From the NCBI RefSeq assembly GCF_022627955.1, contig NZ_JABXGD010000002.1, positions 62,001-126,000 on the forward strand: a stretch of DNA of 64,000 bases. Direction: 5' to 3'. This DNA is from Microbacterium sp. C5A9. Its GTDB lineage: Bacteria; Actinomycetota; Actinomycetes; Actinomycetales; Microbacteriaceae. Below the pieces are notes generated by a model. It searched no databases and was not told the DNA's origin. It saw only the letters and a list, made by a program, of their open reading frames with translations. This document shows, one piece after another, positions 40,012 to 48,092 of this stretch (position 1 is the stretch's first letter; every line of letters begins with the position of its first letter). The position numbers and the translations under genes are program-made.

Positions 40012-40500
40012 TCAGTGGTCGTGGGTGACAGCGGCGGCCGTGGCGCGCCGGTCCGATTGCGAGCTCGCTGCGTTCTCGGTGCCCTGCAGTCGCGCGGTGA
40101 GTTCTCTCAGTTCCGCGATCAGGCGGTGGCGGTCGGCGTCGTCCTGCACTCCCGCCAGCTCCGCCACCCGCACGTGCACGGGAGCGACGTCGGTGCGCAG
40201 TGCACGACCCGCCTCGGTGAGCGTGACGACGACGACTCGCTCGTCGTCGGTGCGGCGGGTCTTGGTCACATAGCCGGCCTGTTCGAGGCGCCGCACCAGC
40301 GGCGACAGCGTGCCGGAGTCGAGCTGCATCGCCTCGCCCAGCGACCCGATCGTCTGGTCTCCCTCGATCCACAGGATCGCGAGGACGAGGTACTGCGGAT
40401 AGGTGAGCCCCCAGGGCGCGAGCAGGGTGCGGTACGCCTGCGTCGTCGCGCGGGCGGCGGAGTACAGCGAGAAGCACACCATCTCATCAGTCACGGCCAT
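40012..40500 (-). CDS. ohrR: MarR-family organic peroxide sensor OhrR
   Basis: A 162-residue winged-helix repressor. The redox-sensing Cys9 lies in MVCFSLYSAARA, the OhrR signature, and the recognition helix includes GTLSPLVRRLEQAGYV with wing RTDDERVVV. Organic peroxides oxidise Cys9 and release the DNA, turning on ohr. The extra C-terminal tail (about residues 140-162) is polar. AATACT six bases before the ATG gives a leaderless autoregulated promoter, with operator-like decamers just upstream. Confidence 0.9.
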   Translation of the reverse strand: MAVTDEMVCFSLYSAARATTQAYRTLLAPWGLTYPQYLVLAILWIEGDQTIGSLGEAMQLDSGTLSPLVRRLEQAGYVTKTRRTDDERVVVVTLTEAGRALRTDVAPVHVRVAELAGVQDDADRHRLIAELRELTARLQGTENAASSQSDRRATAAAVTHDH

Positions 40501-40510
40501 AACCTAAGTA

Positions 40511-40535
40511 TTGCACGCGATTAAGTTGTGCACAA
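40511..40535. promoter_or_regulatory. Candidate OhrR operator
   Basis: Two related decamers, TTGCACGCGA (40511-40520) and the perfect palindrome TTGTGCACAA (40526-40535), spaced by TTAAG. The site overlaps the ohrR -10/-35 region, and is also close to the start of the divergent gene. Confidence 0.55.
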
Positions 40536-40587
40536 TCTAAGTGAGGATGCCCTCCGGGAGCGGGCTCTCGGCGCTAGCCTGAGAGCC

Positions 40588-41001
40588 GTGCGCATCCGCC
40601 CGATCGACCTCGTCGACGTCTTCGTCTACCTCGTCGTGCTCGGCGTGTTCGTGCAGTTCTTCCCCGAGGTGATCGCCGAATCGTTCGCCCTGTCGCTCCT
40701 GACCGCTGTGCTGCTCAAGGTCGTGCTCGAGGTGGTGACGACGGTGAAGAAGCGGATCGTCGCGCGCATCCGCGACGCCCGCTCGGTCTGGGTGCGCGTC
40801 GTCAACATCGCGTCGCTCCTCGTCCTCATGCCGGGCAGCAAGTTCGTGGTGCTGGAGCTCGTCGACGTGCTCTTCGGAGACGCCGTGTACCTCGGCGGGT
40901 TCTTCGCCGTGACGGGGCTGATCATCGTGCTCATGCTGGCGCGAGGCGGTGTGCGCATGATCTGGGTGCCTCGAGAGAGTGACCACACCTCTCGGCAGTG
41001 A
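40588..41001 (+). CDS. Small integral membrane protein of unknown function
   Basis: A 137-residue protein with three or four hydrophobic segments (LVDVFVYLVVLGVFVQFFP, ALSLLTAVLLKVVLEVV, then two near the C-terminus) and a basic loop VKKRIVARIRD. I do not recognise a characterised family. GTG 40588 is supported by TAGCCT seven bases upstream; an earlier in-frame start at 40528 lies inside the ohrR control region. It is divergent from ohrR, so peroxide control is possible but not shown. Confidence 0.7.
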   Translation: MRIRPIDLVDVFVYLVVLGVFVQFFPEVIAESFALSLLTAVLLKVVLEVVTTVKKRIVARIRDARSVWVRVVNIASLLVLMPGSKFVVLELVDVLFGDAVYLGGFFAVTGLIIVLMLARGGVRMIWVPRESDHTSRQ

Positions 41002-41018
41002 CGGTCGCTCCCGCAGCA

Positions 41019-41054
41019 GACGGAGGGTGGGGCGCATGCGCCCCACCCTCCGTC
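41019..41054. terminator. Bidirectional terminator before aztD
   Basis: A perfect 36-base palindrome (18-base arms, centre at 41036/41037) between two convergent genes. Confidence 0.85.
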
Positions 41055-41084
41055 GTCGTTCGCGTCGGGGGATCTCGACGAGTG

Positions 41085-42287
41085 TCAGCCCGCCGCGGGG
41101 GCGAGCTCGTTCGGGGTGACGTCCAGCTCGGCGCTGGCGAGCACCTCGCCCGTCGTCAGGTCGACGGCGTGCACGCTGTTCGCCGCGGGCTCGGTCACGT
41201 AGGCGATGTCGCCGGCGACGACGATGGCGGGGTGCGGGTCCTGCCATTCGGCCGGGCCCTCCCACGCGTCGACGATCGGGAAGCTCTCGGTGACCTCGCC
41301 GGTCTCCGGGTCGAGCACGTGGATCGAGCCGTCGGAGGCGAGGATGTACGCGAGGTCGTCGGGCCCGCGCACCACATCGCGGAAGGTGTACTCCACGCCC
41401 TCGGGCAGCTCGACGACCTCGTAGGTCTCGGCCTCCGTGTCGATGAGCGTCACGGCGCTCAGCAGGTAGCCCTCGGCGTCGGCGTCGTTCTTGTAGTCGC
41501 CGACGATGATCGGGCTGGTCTCGCTGACCCAGGCGTTGCCCATGCGGCCGTACGGCTGGTCGGGTGCGGCGAGCTTGGTGATCTCGCCGTCGGTGTAGAG
41601 GAGGGCGCCGTTCTCGCAGCCGAACACCACGGCCTCGTGTGCGGCCGTGCCCTCGCCGTGCACGCCGGGGCACTGATCGGACGCCGCGATCTCGGCGCCG
41701 TCGGCGTCGCGGACGACGATGCCGTTGCGGCCGTCGGCGTTGCCGACCGTCGTGAGGAACGTGCCGTCCTCGAGCAGGACCGACACTCCGTGGTGCGCCT
41801 CGACGCCCTCGATCGTGCGCGTGTCGGGCAGCCCGTCGGAGCCCGCGAGATCGGCGGTGTCGAAGATCGTGGTGTCGCTCGTCCCGTCGGCGTACAGGAT
41901 CGTCTTCCCTCCGTGGCGGACCACGTGTCCCGGGGTGTCGGCGGCGAAGATCGAGTCGGTGAGCTCCGCCTCGTCGCTCGAGCCCGCCGCGGTGTCGAGC
42001 ACCTGGAATCCCTCGCTCATCGTGACCATGACGTGGCGGTCGTCACCGGCGGGGTTCAGCCGGGTGAACGGCTCGGACTCGAAGTCGGCCACGGTCTCGA
42101 GCGTCTCGCCGTCGAGCACGAGGATGCCGCCGTCGTACGAGACCGCGACGCGGGGGCCGGCCTCCTGCTCCGGGGCCTCGCCCGCGGCCGGTTCGGTGCC
42201 GGTCGGCGAGGAGCACGAGGCGAGGGCGACGACGGTGCCGACGGCGAGCACGCCGAGGGCCGCGCGCCGGAAAGAGGATGTCTTCAT
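41085..42287 (-). CDS. aztD: Zinc metallochaperone lipoprotein AztD
   Basis: A 400-residue lipoprotein (lipobox LASC, Cys25) with a repetitive beta-propeller-like body. It matches AztD, which hands zinc to the binding protein AztC. Potential ligand motifs are GVEAHHGVS and CPGVHGEGTAAHEAVVFGC, plus TPGHVVRHGG. It is the last gene of the Zur-box unit aztB, aztD-like, aztC, aztD. AAGGAAAC precedes the ATG. In Paracoccus AztD supplies zinc to AztC in the periplasm; here both would be anchored outside the membrane. Confidence 0.85.
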   Translation of the reverse strand: MKTSSFRRAALGVLAVGTVVALASCSSPTGTEPAAGEAPEQEAGPRVAVSYDGGILVLDGETLETVADFESEPFTRLNPAGDDRHVMVTMSEGFQVLDTAAGSSDEAELTDSIFAADTPGHVVRHGGKTILYADGTSDTTIFDTADLAGSDGLPDTRTIEGVEAHHGVSVLLEDGTFLTTVGNADGRNGIVVRDADGAEIAASDQCPGVHGEGTAAHEAVVFGCENGALLYTDGEITKLAAPDQPYGRMGNAWVSETSPIIVGDYKNDADAEGYLLSAVTLIDTEAETYEVVELPEGVEYTFRDVVRGPDDLAYILASDGSIHVLDPETGEVTESFPIVDAWEGPAEWQDPHPAIVVAGDIAYVTEPAANSVHAVDLTTGEVLASAELDVTPNELAPAAG

Positions 42288-42316
42288 TCGGTGTTTCCTT
42301 CTTCGTGGTGGAGGTC

Positions 42317-43234
42317 TCAGCGCGTGAGACCGGAGGTGATGCGCTCGGTGTTGACGCGCATCATGGTCAGGTAGTCGGGGGCGCCGCCGTCAGCGTCGGT
42401 CAGCGACTCGGTGAACAGCTCGATCACGTCGACGTGGATGTCGGCCTCGGCGGCCAGCGCCTGCACGAGCCGGTCGGGTGAGGAGGATTCGGCGAAGACG
42501 GCCGGGACGCCGGTCTGCTCGATCGCATCGACGAGATCGGACAGGTCTGATGCCGAGGGCGCCGCGAGCGTGGTGCCGCCGGGGATCACGGCGCCGACGA
42601 TCGTGAAGTCGAAGCGCTCGGCGAGATACCCGAAGACGTGATGGTTGGTCACGAGCGCACGCCGGGACTCCGGGATGCTCGCGAACGCATCCGCCATGTC
42701 GTCGTCGAGCGCCGTCAGCTCGGAGCGATACCCGGCCGCACTCGTCGCGAGCGCGGACTCGTCGATGCCGCCGATCGCGGCCAGGGCGGGTTCGAGGGCG
42801 TCGACGACGTCGACCATACGGGCCGGGTCCGTCCAGAAGTGGGAGTCCGGCATGCCCGCGGCATCGCCCACGCTGTAGTCGAGGACCTCTATCGCGTCGC
42901 CGGCCACGAACAGCGGGACATCCGTCGCGGCGGCGGCATCGAGATGCTGCTGCAGGCCCTCTTCGAGTCCCAGGCCGTTCGAGACGATGAGATCTGCTCC
43001 GCGCAGGGTGGCCGCCTCCTGCGCGGAGATCTCGAAGGAATGCGGGTCGGCGTTCGGCTTCATGAGGGTCACCACCTGCGCCTGGTCGCCGACGATCTCG
43101 CCGACGACATCGCCGAGGATGTTCGTGGAGACCACGACCAGGGGACGGTCGTCCGCATCGGGGGCGCACGCCGTCAGCGCGAGGGCGGCGAGGCCGAGCG
43201 TCGCGGCGGCGGCGAGGAATCGGATGGTGCGCAT
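42317..43234 (-). CDS. aztC: Zinc ABC transporter substrate-binding lipoprotein AztC
   Basis: A 305-residue cluster A-I metal-binding protein with lipobox LTAC (Cys23). Zinc ligands are predicted at His65 (NADPHSFE), His132 (DSHFWTDP), His198 or His199 (TNHHVFGYLAERF) and an acidic residue at Glu276 (LFTESLTD), where the family usually has Asp. The His-rich flexible loop of ZnuA is missing, as in AztC, which relies on the AztD chaperone. It starts three bases after the AztD-like stop. Confidence 0.9.
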   Translation of the reverse strand: MRTIRFLAAAATLGLAALALTACAPDADDRPLVVVSTNILGDVVGEIVGDQAQVVTLMKPNADPHSFEISAQEAATLRGADLIVSNGLGLEEGLQQHLDAAAATDVPLFVAGDAIEVLDYSVGDAAGMPDSHFWTDPARMVDVVDALEPALAAIGGIDESALATSAAGYRSELTALDDDMADAFASIPESRRALVTNHHVFGYLAERFDFTIVGAVIPGGTTLAAPSASDLSDLVDAIEQTGVPAVFAESSSPDRLVQALAAEADIHVDVIELFTESLTDADGGAPDYLTMMRVNTERITSGLTR

Positions 43235-43237
43235 GCG

Positions 43238-44494
43238 TCAGCGTCCTGTCTCGGCGACGAAGGCCGGTTCGGTGGCGGTGTCGAACGTGCGAGCGATGCG
43301 TGCGTCGTCGGCGTAGTCGATCTCGTACAGCCGTCGCTCGGCCGGTGCGCTGAGGTAGGCGCGGTGCTGGTCGGCGATGAGGGTCGGAGCTCTGCCGCTC
43401 GCCAACGACTCGGCCACGAGCGGTGCGGTCTCGGCGAGCAGGGTTCCGTCGTCGGCGCTGAGCACCAGCATCCGGCCGTCCTGAGCGAGGGCGAGCAGGT
43501 GGCCGCCCTCGTCGTCGACGGCCGTGACCTGCGTGAGGGGTGCAGGCGCCGTGAGCAGCGTCCACGCGCGCTCGCGGGTGTCGAGCAGGCGGATGTCGGT
43601 CGGCGCGGCGAGTGCGGCGACGGTGGGGCGACCTTCTCGGTTGGCGAAGGCGCCGATCGATGAGGGGGCTGCGCCGTCGGGGAAGGGGATGCGCTCGATG
43701 CTCAGGGCGCCGTCATCGACAGAGGCCAGCAGTGCGCCGTCGGCACACCCGATGACGGCGCCGACACGCGTCGTGATGGTGCCCGCGGGGGCGATGCACG
43801 GCTGCTCGAGACCCACCCGTTCACCGGTGGAGTCGTAGCCGACCACCGTGGTCGCTGCTCCGCCTTCGGCGTCGGTCACGAGTGCGAACGAACCCACCGG
43901 AACCACGAGCCCGTCGTGCGGGTCGCGGTCGAGCCGGAAGAGCTCGCGCACCTCGCCCTTCGACAGCGCCTCGGTGTCGAGCAGCACGGCGTCACCCGAC
44001 GCGGCGAACGAGATGCCCGTGCCGCCCGACGTCGAGCTGTTCGTGGTGGCGATCGCTGCTCGCCCCTCGCCCTCGACCGCGCCGAGCAGCGCCGGTGCGG
44101 CGCGGTAGTAGTGGAAGTGGTCGACGTGATCCCACGTCCACACGCCGCTGTCGACGATCTCGACGCCGGCGCCCGTGTCGGCGAAGAGGTAGCGGCCGTC
44201 GGTCGTCATCGCCGACGCCTGCGAGACCTCGCCGATCTCCGTGATGCTCTCATCGAGGAGATCGAGGTGCGCGACCGTGCCGTCCGGGTCGATCGTGGTG
44301 AGTGCGAGTGGGGGCTCGGCGACCTCCTCGGCCCCGGCGATCGCGCCGTGACCTGCACCGGTGGGATCGGCGCTCGACTCGGTCTGCTGCGCGGAGGGCG
44401 GCTGCTCGGCGCACGAGACGAGGGTGAGGATGAGGACGCCGAGAACGGTGCCGACGGTGATTCGATGAGTCATACGGGTGTTGCGGGAACTCAC
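43238..44494 (-). CDS. AztD-like beta-propeller lipoprotein, diverged paralogue
   Basis: A 418-residue lipoprotein (lipobox LVSC, Cys28) related to AztD over its length, including the CIAPAGTITTRVGAVIGC segment that aligns with the AztD Cys-Cys region. The HGE motif of AztD is replaced by PAG, and HHG by HDG (RDPHDGLVV), but it has its own His-rich stretch WDHVDHFHYY around residue 105. So it may bind zinc differently or present it to another step. GTG 44494 has AAAGG upstream; ATG 44473 is an alternative. It sits between aztB and aztC. Confidence 0.75.
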   Translation of the reverse strand: MSSRNTRMTHRITVGTVLGVLILTLVSCAEQPPSAQQTESSADPTGAGHGAIAGAEEVAEPPLALTTIDPDGTVAHLDLLDESITEIGEVSQASAMTTDGRYLFADTGAGVEIVDSGVWTWDHVDHFHYYRAAPALLGAVEGEGRAAIATTNSSTSGGTGISFAASGDAVLLDTEALSKGEVRELFRLDRDPHDGLVVPVGSFALVTDAEGGAATTVVGYDSTGERVGLEQPCIAPAGTITTRVGAVIGCADGALLASVDDGALSIERIPFPDGAAPSSIGAFANREGRPTVAALAAPTDIRLLDTRERAWTLLTAPAPLTQVTAVDDEGGHLLALAQDGRMLVLSADDGTLLAETAPLVAESLASGRAPTLIADQHRAYLSAPAERRLYEIDYADDARIARTFDTATEPAFVAETGR

Positions 44495-44544
44495 AGGAGC
44501 CTTTCGACGGGGGAGGGGCACGGAATCATCGGGACAGTGCAGGG

Positions 44545-45414
44545 TCATCGGGACAGTGCAGGCTCGGCGGTGTGGGCCGGCGGGCGGACGCCACGCACCG
44601 TGGCCCTCACCGCCCAGGACGCTCCGGCGAGCACGATCGCCGTCGCGGCGACGGATGCACCGGCGGCGGTGGCGAGATACCAGGAGGCGAGGAGGCCGAG
44701 GACGACCGCGGCGATGCCGAAGAGTGCGGCGAGGAGCATCCGACTCGGGATACGCGTCGTCCAGTGGCCGGCGGCGACCGCGGGCGCCAGCAGCAGCCCG
44801 ACGACGAGCATCGAGCCGACAGCCTGATACGACGCGACGACCGCGAGAGTGACCAGGCCCACGAGCGCGCCCTGGGCGAGCCGAGGGCGAAGGTCGAGCA
44901 CGGAGGCGATGCGGGTGTCGAGAGCGAGCGCGACGAACGAGCGGTGGCACGCGACGGCCACGGCGAGGCCCGCGGCCGCTGCGGCGGCGAGCAGCAGCAG
45001 GTCGGTCTCGGTGATGGCCAGGATGTCACCGAAGAGGATGGCGGTGGCATCCGTGGCGAAGCTCCCGGAATGGGAGATGACGATGACCCCGAGCGCGAGC
45101 ATCGAGACGAAGAGCAGCCCGATGCTGGTGTCGTACGAGAGCCGGGCGCGTCGCTGGAGTGCACCGATTCCCAGGCTCATCGCGATCGCGCTGGCGGCAC
45201 CGCCGACGAGGACCGGCAGACCGGAGACGGTCGCGAGGGCGACTCCGGGAAGCATGCCGTGCGCGAGCGCCTCCCCGAGGAAGGCCATGCCGCGGATCAC
45301 CACCCAGGTGCCGACCACTCCGCACAGGATCGCGACGAGAGCGCCGCCGATCATGCCGCGCTGGACGAAGTCGAGGTCGAACGGAGCGACGACGGAGGAG
45401 GGGGAGACGGTCAC
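44545..45414 (-). CDS. aztB: Zinc ABC transporter permease AztB
   Basis: A 289-residue permease of the metal (ZnuB/AztB) family with about eight helices: MAFLGEALAHGMLPGVALA is the conserved start of the domain, and LAQGALVGLVTLAVVASYQAVGSMLV the later core. GTG 45414 is chosen because TAGGGT lies eight bases upstream on the minus strand; GTG 45420 is possible. It opens the long arm of a divergent zinc-uptake locus under a shared Zur box. The frame continues open upstream into aztA but that is antisense. Confidence 0.9.
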   Translation of the reverse strand: MTVSPSSVVAPFDLDFVQRGMIGGALVAILCGVVGTWVVIRGMAFLGEALAHGMLPGVALATVSGLPVLVGGAASAIAMSLGIGALQRRARLSYDTSIGLLFVSMLALGVIVISHSGSFATDATAILFGDILAITETDLLLLAAAAAAGLAVAVACHRSFVALALDTRIASVLDLRPRLAQGALVGLVTLAVVASYQAVGSMLVVGLLLAPAVAAGHWTTRIPSRMLLAALFGIAAVVLGLLASWYLATAAGASVAATAIVLAGASWAVRATVRGVRPPAHTAEPALSR

Positions 45415-45422
45415 GATCACCG

Positions 45423-45428
45423 ACCCTA
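45423..45428 (-). promoter_or_regulatory. -10 for aztB
   Basis: TAGGGT on the minus strand, eight bases before GTG 45414 and six bases from the edge of the Zur box. Confidence 0.5.
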
Positions 45429-45434
45429 GATGTT

Positions 45435-45453
45435 TTTGATAATGATTATCAAA
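45435..45453. promoter_or_regulatory. Zur box between aztA and aztB
   Basis: TTTGATAATGATTATCAAA is a perfect palindrome (9-1-9) containing the classical Zur core TGATAATGATTATCA. The aztB -10 (45423-45428) and aztA -10 (45458-45463) lie just outside each edge, so one bound repressor would cover both -35 regions. Confidence 0.9.
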
Positions 45454-45457
45454 CTCG

Positions 45458-45463
45458 TATGTT
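45458..45463 (+). promoter_or_regulatory. -10 for aztA
   Basis: TATGTT six bases before ATG 45470, so the aztA mRNA is predicted to be leaderless. Confidence 0.5.
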
Positions 45464-45469
45464 TGACGT

Positions 45470-46147
45470 ATGCCTTCCACGCCTGTCGCTGCCGGCCCGC
45501 TCGCGCGGCTGACGAACATCCATGTCGCCTTCGACGGACGAGACGCGCTCTGCGGCGTCGACCTCGAGATCTCGCCGGGCGTGCTGACGGTGATCGCGGG
45601 GCCGAACGGTGCGGGCAAATCCACGCTTCTGGAGGTGGTGGCGGGAACCCGTGAGCAGAGGTTCGGTGATCGGTCGGTCTCGGGCGCCGTCGCCTTCGTC
45701 CCGCAGCGCGCCGACATCCCGCCCCGCCTGCCCGTGACAGTGCGCGACGTCGTGAGCGTGGGGGCGTGGGGGCGCCTCGGCTGGTGGCGTCGCATCGACG
45801 CCGACGCGGGCCGGCTCATCGATCGGTCCCTCGAGCGGCTGGGGGTCGAGGGTCTCGCATCGGCCCCTTTCACCGCGCTCTCCGGCGGGCAGCAGCAGCG
45901 GGCTCTGCTCGCGCAGGGTCTGGCGAGGGGAGCCGATCTCCTCCTCCTCGACGAGCCGACGACGGGACTCGATGCCGAGAGCGCGCTGCGGATCCGCTCG
46001 GTGCTGCGCGAGGAGGCGGGTCGCGGGGTCGCGGTCGTCTGCGTGTCGCACGATGCGGCCCTGCTCGGGGATGCCGATCGCACGGTTCGGCTGCGAGAAG
46101 GACGAATCGTGCGCGATCTCGACCCCTCCGACGATTTAGCTAGCTAA
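45470..46147 (+). CDS. aztA: Zinc ABC transporter ATP-binding protein AztA
   Basis: A 225-residue ATPase: Walker A GPNGAGKST, signature ALSGGQQQRA, Walker B LLLLDEPTTGLD and switch His in VCVSHD. VAFVPQRADIPPRLPVTV is like the Q-loop of metal-type importers. It is divergent from the permease gene across the Zur box and should be made when zinc is low. Its stop codon lies within a palindrome that serves the next promoter. Confidence 0.9.
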   Translation: MPSTPVAAGPLARLTNIHVAFDGRDALCGVDLEISPGVLTVIAGPNGAGKSTLLEVVAGTREQRFGDRSVSGAVAFVPQRADIPPRLPVTVRDVVSVGAWGRLGWWRRIDADAGRLIDRSLERLGVEGLASAPFTALSGGQQQRALLAQGLARGADLLLLDEPTTGLDAESALRIRSVLREEAGRGVAVVCVSHDAALLGDADRTVRLREGRIVRDLDPSDDLAS

Positions 46148-46150
46148 GCT
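46136..46150 (+). promoter_or_regulatory. Palindrome and -10 in front of the DHA2 pump
   Basis: TTAGCTAGCTAA (46136-46147) is a perfect 12-base palindrome covering the aztA stop codon; its last three bases start the -10 TAAGCT (46145-46150), seven bases before ATG 46158. It could be an operator, but no regulator gene is adjacent. Confidence 0.45.
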
Positions 46151-46157
46151 AGAAGTC

Positions 46158-47774
46158 ATGGAACGGTACGAACGTCTGCGCTGGGTCGGTCTGGTCTTCA
46201 TCAGCATCGCGGTCTCGCTGATCATCGTCGATTCGACGATCGTCAACGTCGCCATCCCCGCGATCGTCGACGATCTCGGCATCACCTCGACCGAGGTGCA
46301 GTGGGTGCAGGAGGCGTACACCCTCGTGTTCGCCGCGCTGCTGCTGGTGTTCGGAAGTCTTGCCGACAGGTTCGGCCGACGGCGCGTCATGGTCATCGGC
46401 GTCGTCGTGTTCGCAGCATCGTCGGTCCTCGCCGCACTGGCCCCCGACGGGGGGATGCTCATCCTCGCCCGTCTCGCCCAGGGCGTCGGCGGGGCGATGA
46501 TCCTTCCCACCACGCTGTCGATCATCAACGCCACGTTCCGCGGGCGCGAGCGGGGCATCGCCTTCGCGGTGTGGGGCTCGACGATCGGCGGTATGGCCGC
46601 CGTCGGTCCGCTGCTCGGCGGATGGCTGACGACCGCCTTCTCGTGGCGGTGGGCATTCGGCATCAACATCCCGCTCGGGATCATCATCGTGATCGGAGTC
46701 CTGCTCACGGTCGCCGAGTCGCGCAGCGATCGCACCTCGAAGATCGACGTGGTGGGGGCCGTCCTGTCCGTGATCACGATGGGCAGTCTCGTCTTCGCGC
46801 TCATCGAGGGGCGCACCTACGGGTGGTGGCTCGTCGACCAGCGCCCCCAGATCGGCGACTGGTCCTGGCCGTTCGATCTGTCGCCCATCCCGCTCGCCTT
46901 CGCTCTCGCCGTCGTCGCGCTCATCGCCTTCATCGGCTGGGGCGTGCATCGCGAGCGCCGGGGAGCGTCGACGCTTCTCGCGCTGCGTCTCTTCTCCATC
47001 CCGTCGTTCCGCAACGGGAACATCGCCGCCACGGTCGTGTCGCTCGGCGAGTTCGGCATCATTCTGGCGCTGCCCCTGTGGCTGCAGTTCGTGCTCGGCT
47101 TCGACGCCCTGCAGACGGGGCTGCTGCTGCTGGCCCTGGCCGGCGGGTCGTTCGTCGCCAGTGGCGCCGCCGGTGCGGCGAGCGGCAAGATCGCACCGGT
47201 CTGGGTCGTGCGCGCGGGTCTCCTCGCCGAGATCATCGGAGTCGCCGGAGTCGGATTCGTCATCGCTCCGGATGCGTCCTGGGTGCCGCTCATCCCGTTC
47301 CTCTTCGTCTACGGTCTCGGTGTCGGGCTTGCCACGGCGCAGCTGACCGGAGTCGTTCTCGCCGACGTCCCGGTGGCGGACAGCGGTGCGGCATCGGGCA
47401 CGCAGTCGACCTCTCGGCAGCTCGGAGCCGCGCTGGGTGTCGCCGTGCTCGGCACGGTGCTGTTCACCAGCACGGCCGGCATCCTCTCGTCCTCCCTCGA
47501 CGCGCGCGGCCTGCCCGCCGAGCAGCGGGATCAGATCGTGGCCTCCGTCGTCGACAGCGCGGGTGCGGCGATCAGCGGACTCGAGGCTCAGCCCGACACC
47601 GCCGACATCGCGGACGACGCCAAAGCGGCGTTCTCGGACGGCACGCGATTCGCCGCGTGGACGGCCGCGGGATTCCTCTCCCTCGGTCTCCTGTCGACGA
47701 TCTCCCTCGGGTCGGGAGCAGCGAAGCGGCGGGACGAGGATGAGTCGTCCTCCCACCGGAATCAGGCTGCATAG
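46158..47774 (+). CDS. MFS multidrug transporter, DHA2 (EmrB/QacA) family
   Basis: A 538-residue pump with 14 predicted helices. IIVDSTIVNVAIPAI (helix 1), LADRFGRRRVMVIG (loop 2-3), ILARLAQGVGGAMILPTTLS (helix 4) and WAFGINIPLGI (motif C/D region) are family signatures. Proton-coupled export of cationic or lipophilic drugs is usual; the substrate is unknown. It follows aztA by ten bases but has its own promoter, so zinc control is uncertain. Confidence 0.9.
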   Translation: MERYERLRWVGLVFISIAVSLIIVDSTIVNVAIPAIVDDLGITSTEVQWVQEAYTLVFAALLLVFGSLADRFGRRRVMVIGVVVFAASSVLAALAPDGGMLILARLAQGVGGAMILPTTLSIINATFRGRERGIAFAVWGSTIGGMAAVGPLLGGWLTTAFSWRWAFGINIPLGIIIVIGVLLTVAESRSDRTSKIDVVGAVLSVITMGSLVFALIEGRTYGWWLVDQRPQIGDWSWPFDLSPIPLAFALAVVALIAFIGWGVHRERRGASTLLALRLFSIPSFRNGNIAATVVSLGEFGIILALPLWLQFVLGFDALQTGLLLLALAGGSFVASGAAGAASGKIAPVWVVRAGLLAEIIGVAGVGFVIAPDASWVPLIPFLFVYGLGVGLATAQLTGVVLADVPVADSGAASGTQSTSRQLGAALGVAVLGTVLFTSTAGILSSSLDARGLPAEQRDQIVASVVDSAGAAISGLEAQPDTADIADDAKAAFSDGTRFAAWTAAGFLSLGLLSTISLGSGAAKRRDEDESSSHRNQAA

Positions 47775-47781
47775 CGGAGTC

Positions 47782-48003
47782 TCAGGGCTTCTGGCGCACT
47801 TCGGTGATCTCCAGGCCCATGCCCGCGATGCGCATGAGCAGGCCGTGCAGCTCTGCCTGATCGCGGATCGGGCCGGAGAGGAGCGTCGTGCTCGGGTCGA
47901 TCTGCACGGCCTCGAGCTCGGGGAAGGCGGCGGCGAGAGTGTCGGAGCGCGCGTACGGCAGGCGTATCTCGTAGTGCTTGATGCGTGAGTCCGCGGCCCC
48001 CAT
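47782..48003 (-). CDS. Small conserved-looking protein next to LuxR regulator
   Basis: About 73 residues beginning MGAADSRIKHYEIRLPY and containing LSGPIRDQAELHGLLMRIAG, a pattern I associate with small actinobacterial proteins of unknown function. ATG 48003 is preferred because GACGAT lies seven bases before it and an inverted repeat lies exactly 21 bases further upstream, as in the promoter of the SHOCT gene on the other side of the LuxR gene. ATGs at 48012 and 48018 and a GTG at 48042 are alternatives. No signal peptide or membrane helix. It may be a partner or read-out of the LuxR regulator. Confidence 0.6.
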   Translation of the reverse strand: MGAADSRIKHYEIRLPYARSDTLAAAFPELEAVQIDPSTTLLSGPIRDQAELHGLLMRIAGMGLEITEVRQKP

Positions 48004-48037
48004 GCGACCCATCGTCATGCACCGTGGCTCCGGGCAC

Positions 48038-48056
48038 TTCACCCGTCCCAGGTGAA
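48038..48056 (-). promoter_or_regulatory. Candidate LuxR box A (TTCACC-N7-GGTGAA)
   Basis: A perfect 6-7-6 inverted repeat whose near edge is 21 bases from the GACGAT hexamer of the small gene. Its centre is about 44 bases upstream of the predicted start. The same repeat with the same 21-base gap occurs upstream of the SHOCT gene. Confidence 0.65.
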
Positions 48057-48067
48057 TGTGCTCGAGA

Positions 48068-48089
48068 GAGCGGTCAGGCGGGACCGCTC
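48068..48089 (-). terminator. Hairpin after the LuxR gene
   Basis: GAGCGGTC (48068-48075) and its complement (48082-48089) form an eight-bp stem with a six-base loop right after the LuxR stop. Confidence 0.55.
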
Positions 48090-48092
48090 GGG

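Noticed and set aside
44545..46083. N-terminal extension of aztB up to 46083
   Set aside because: The extension runs antisense through aztA and across the Zur box; the AztB family begins near 45414, where a -10 fits.
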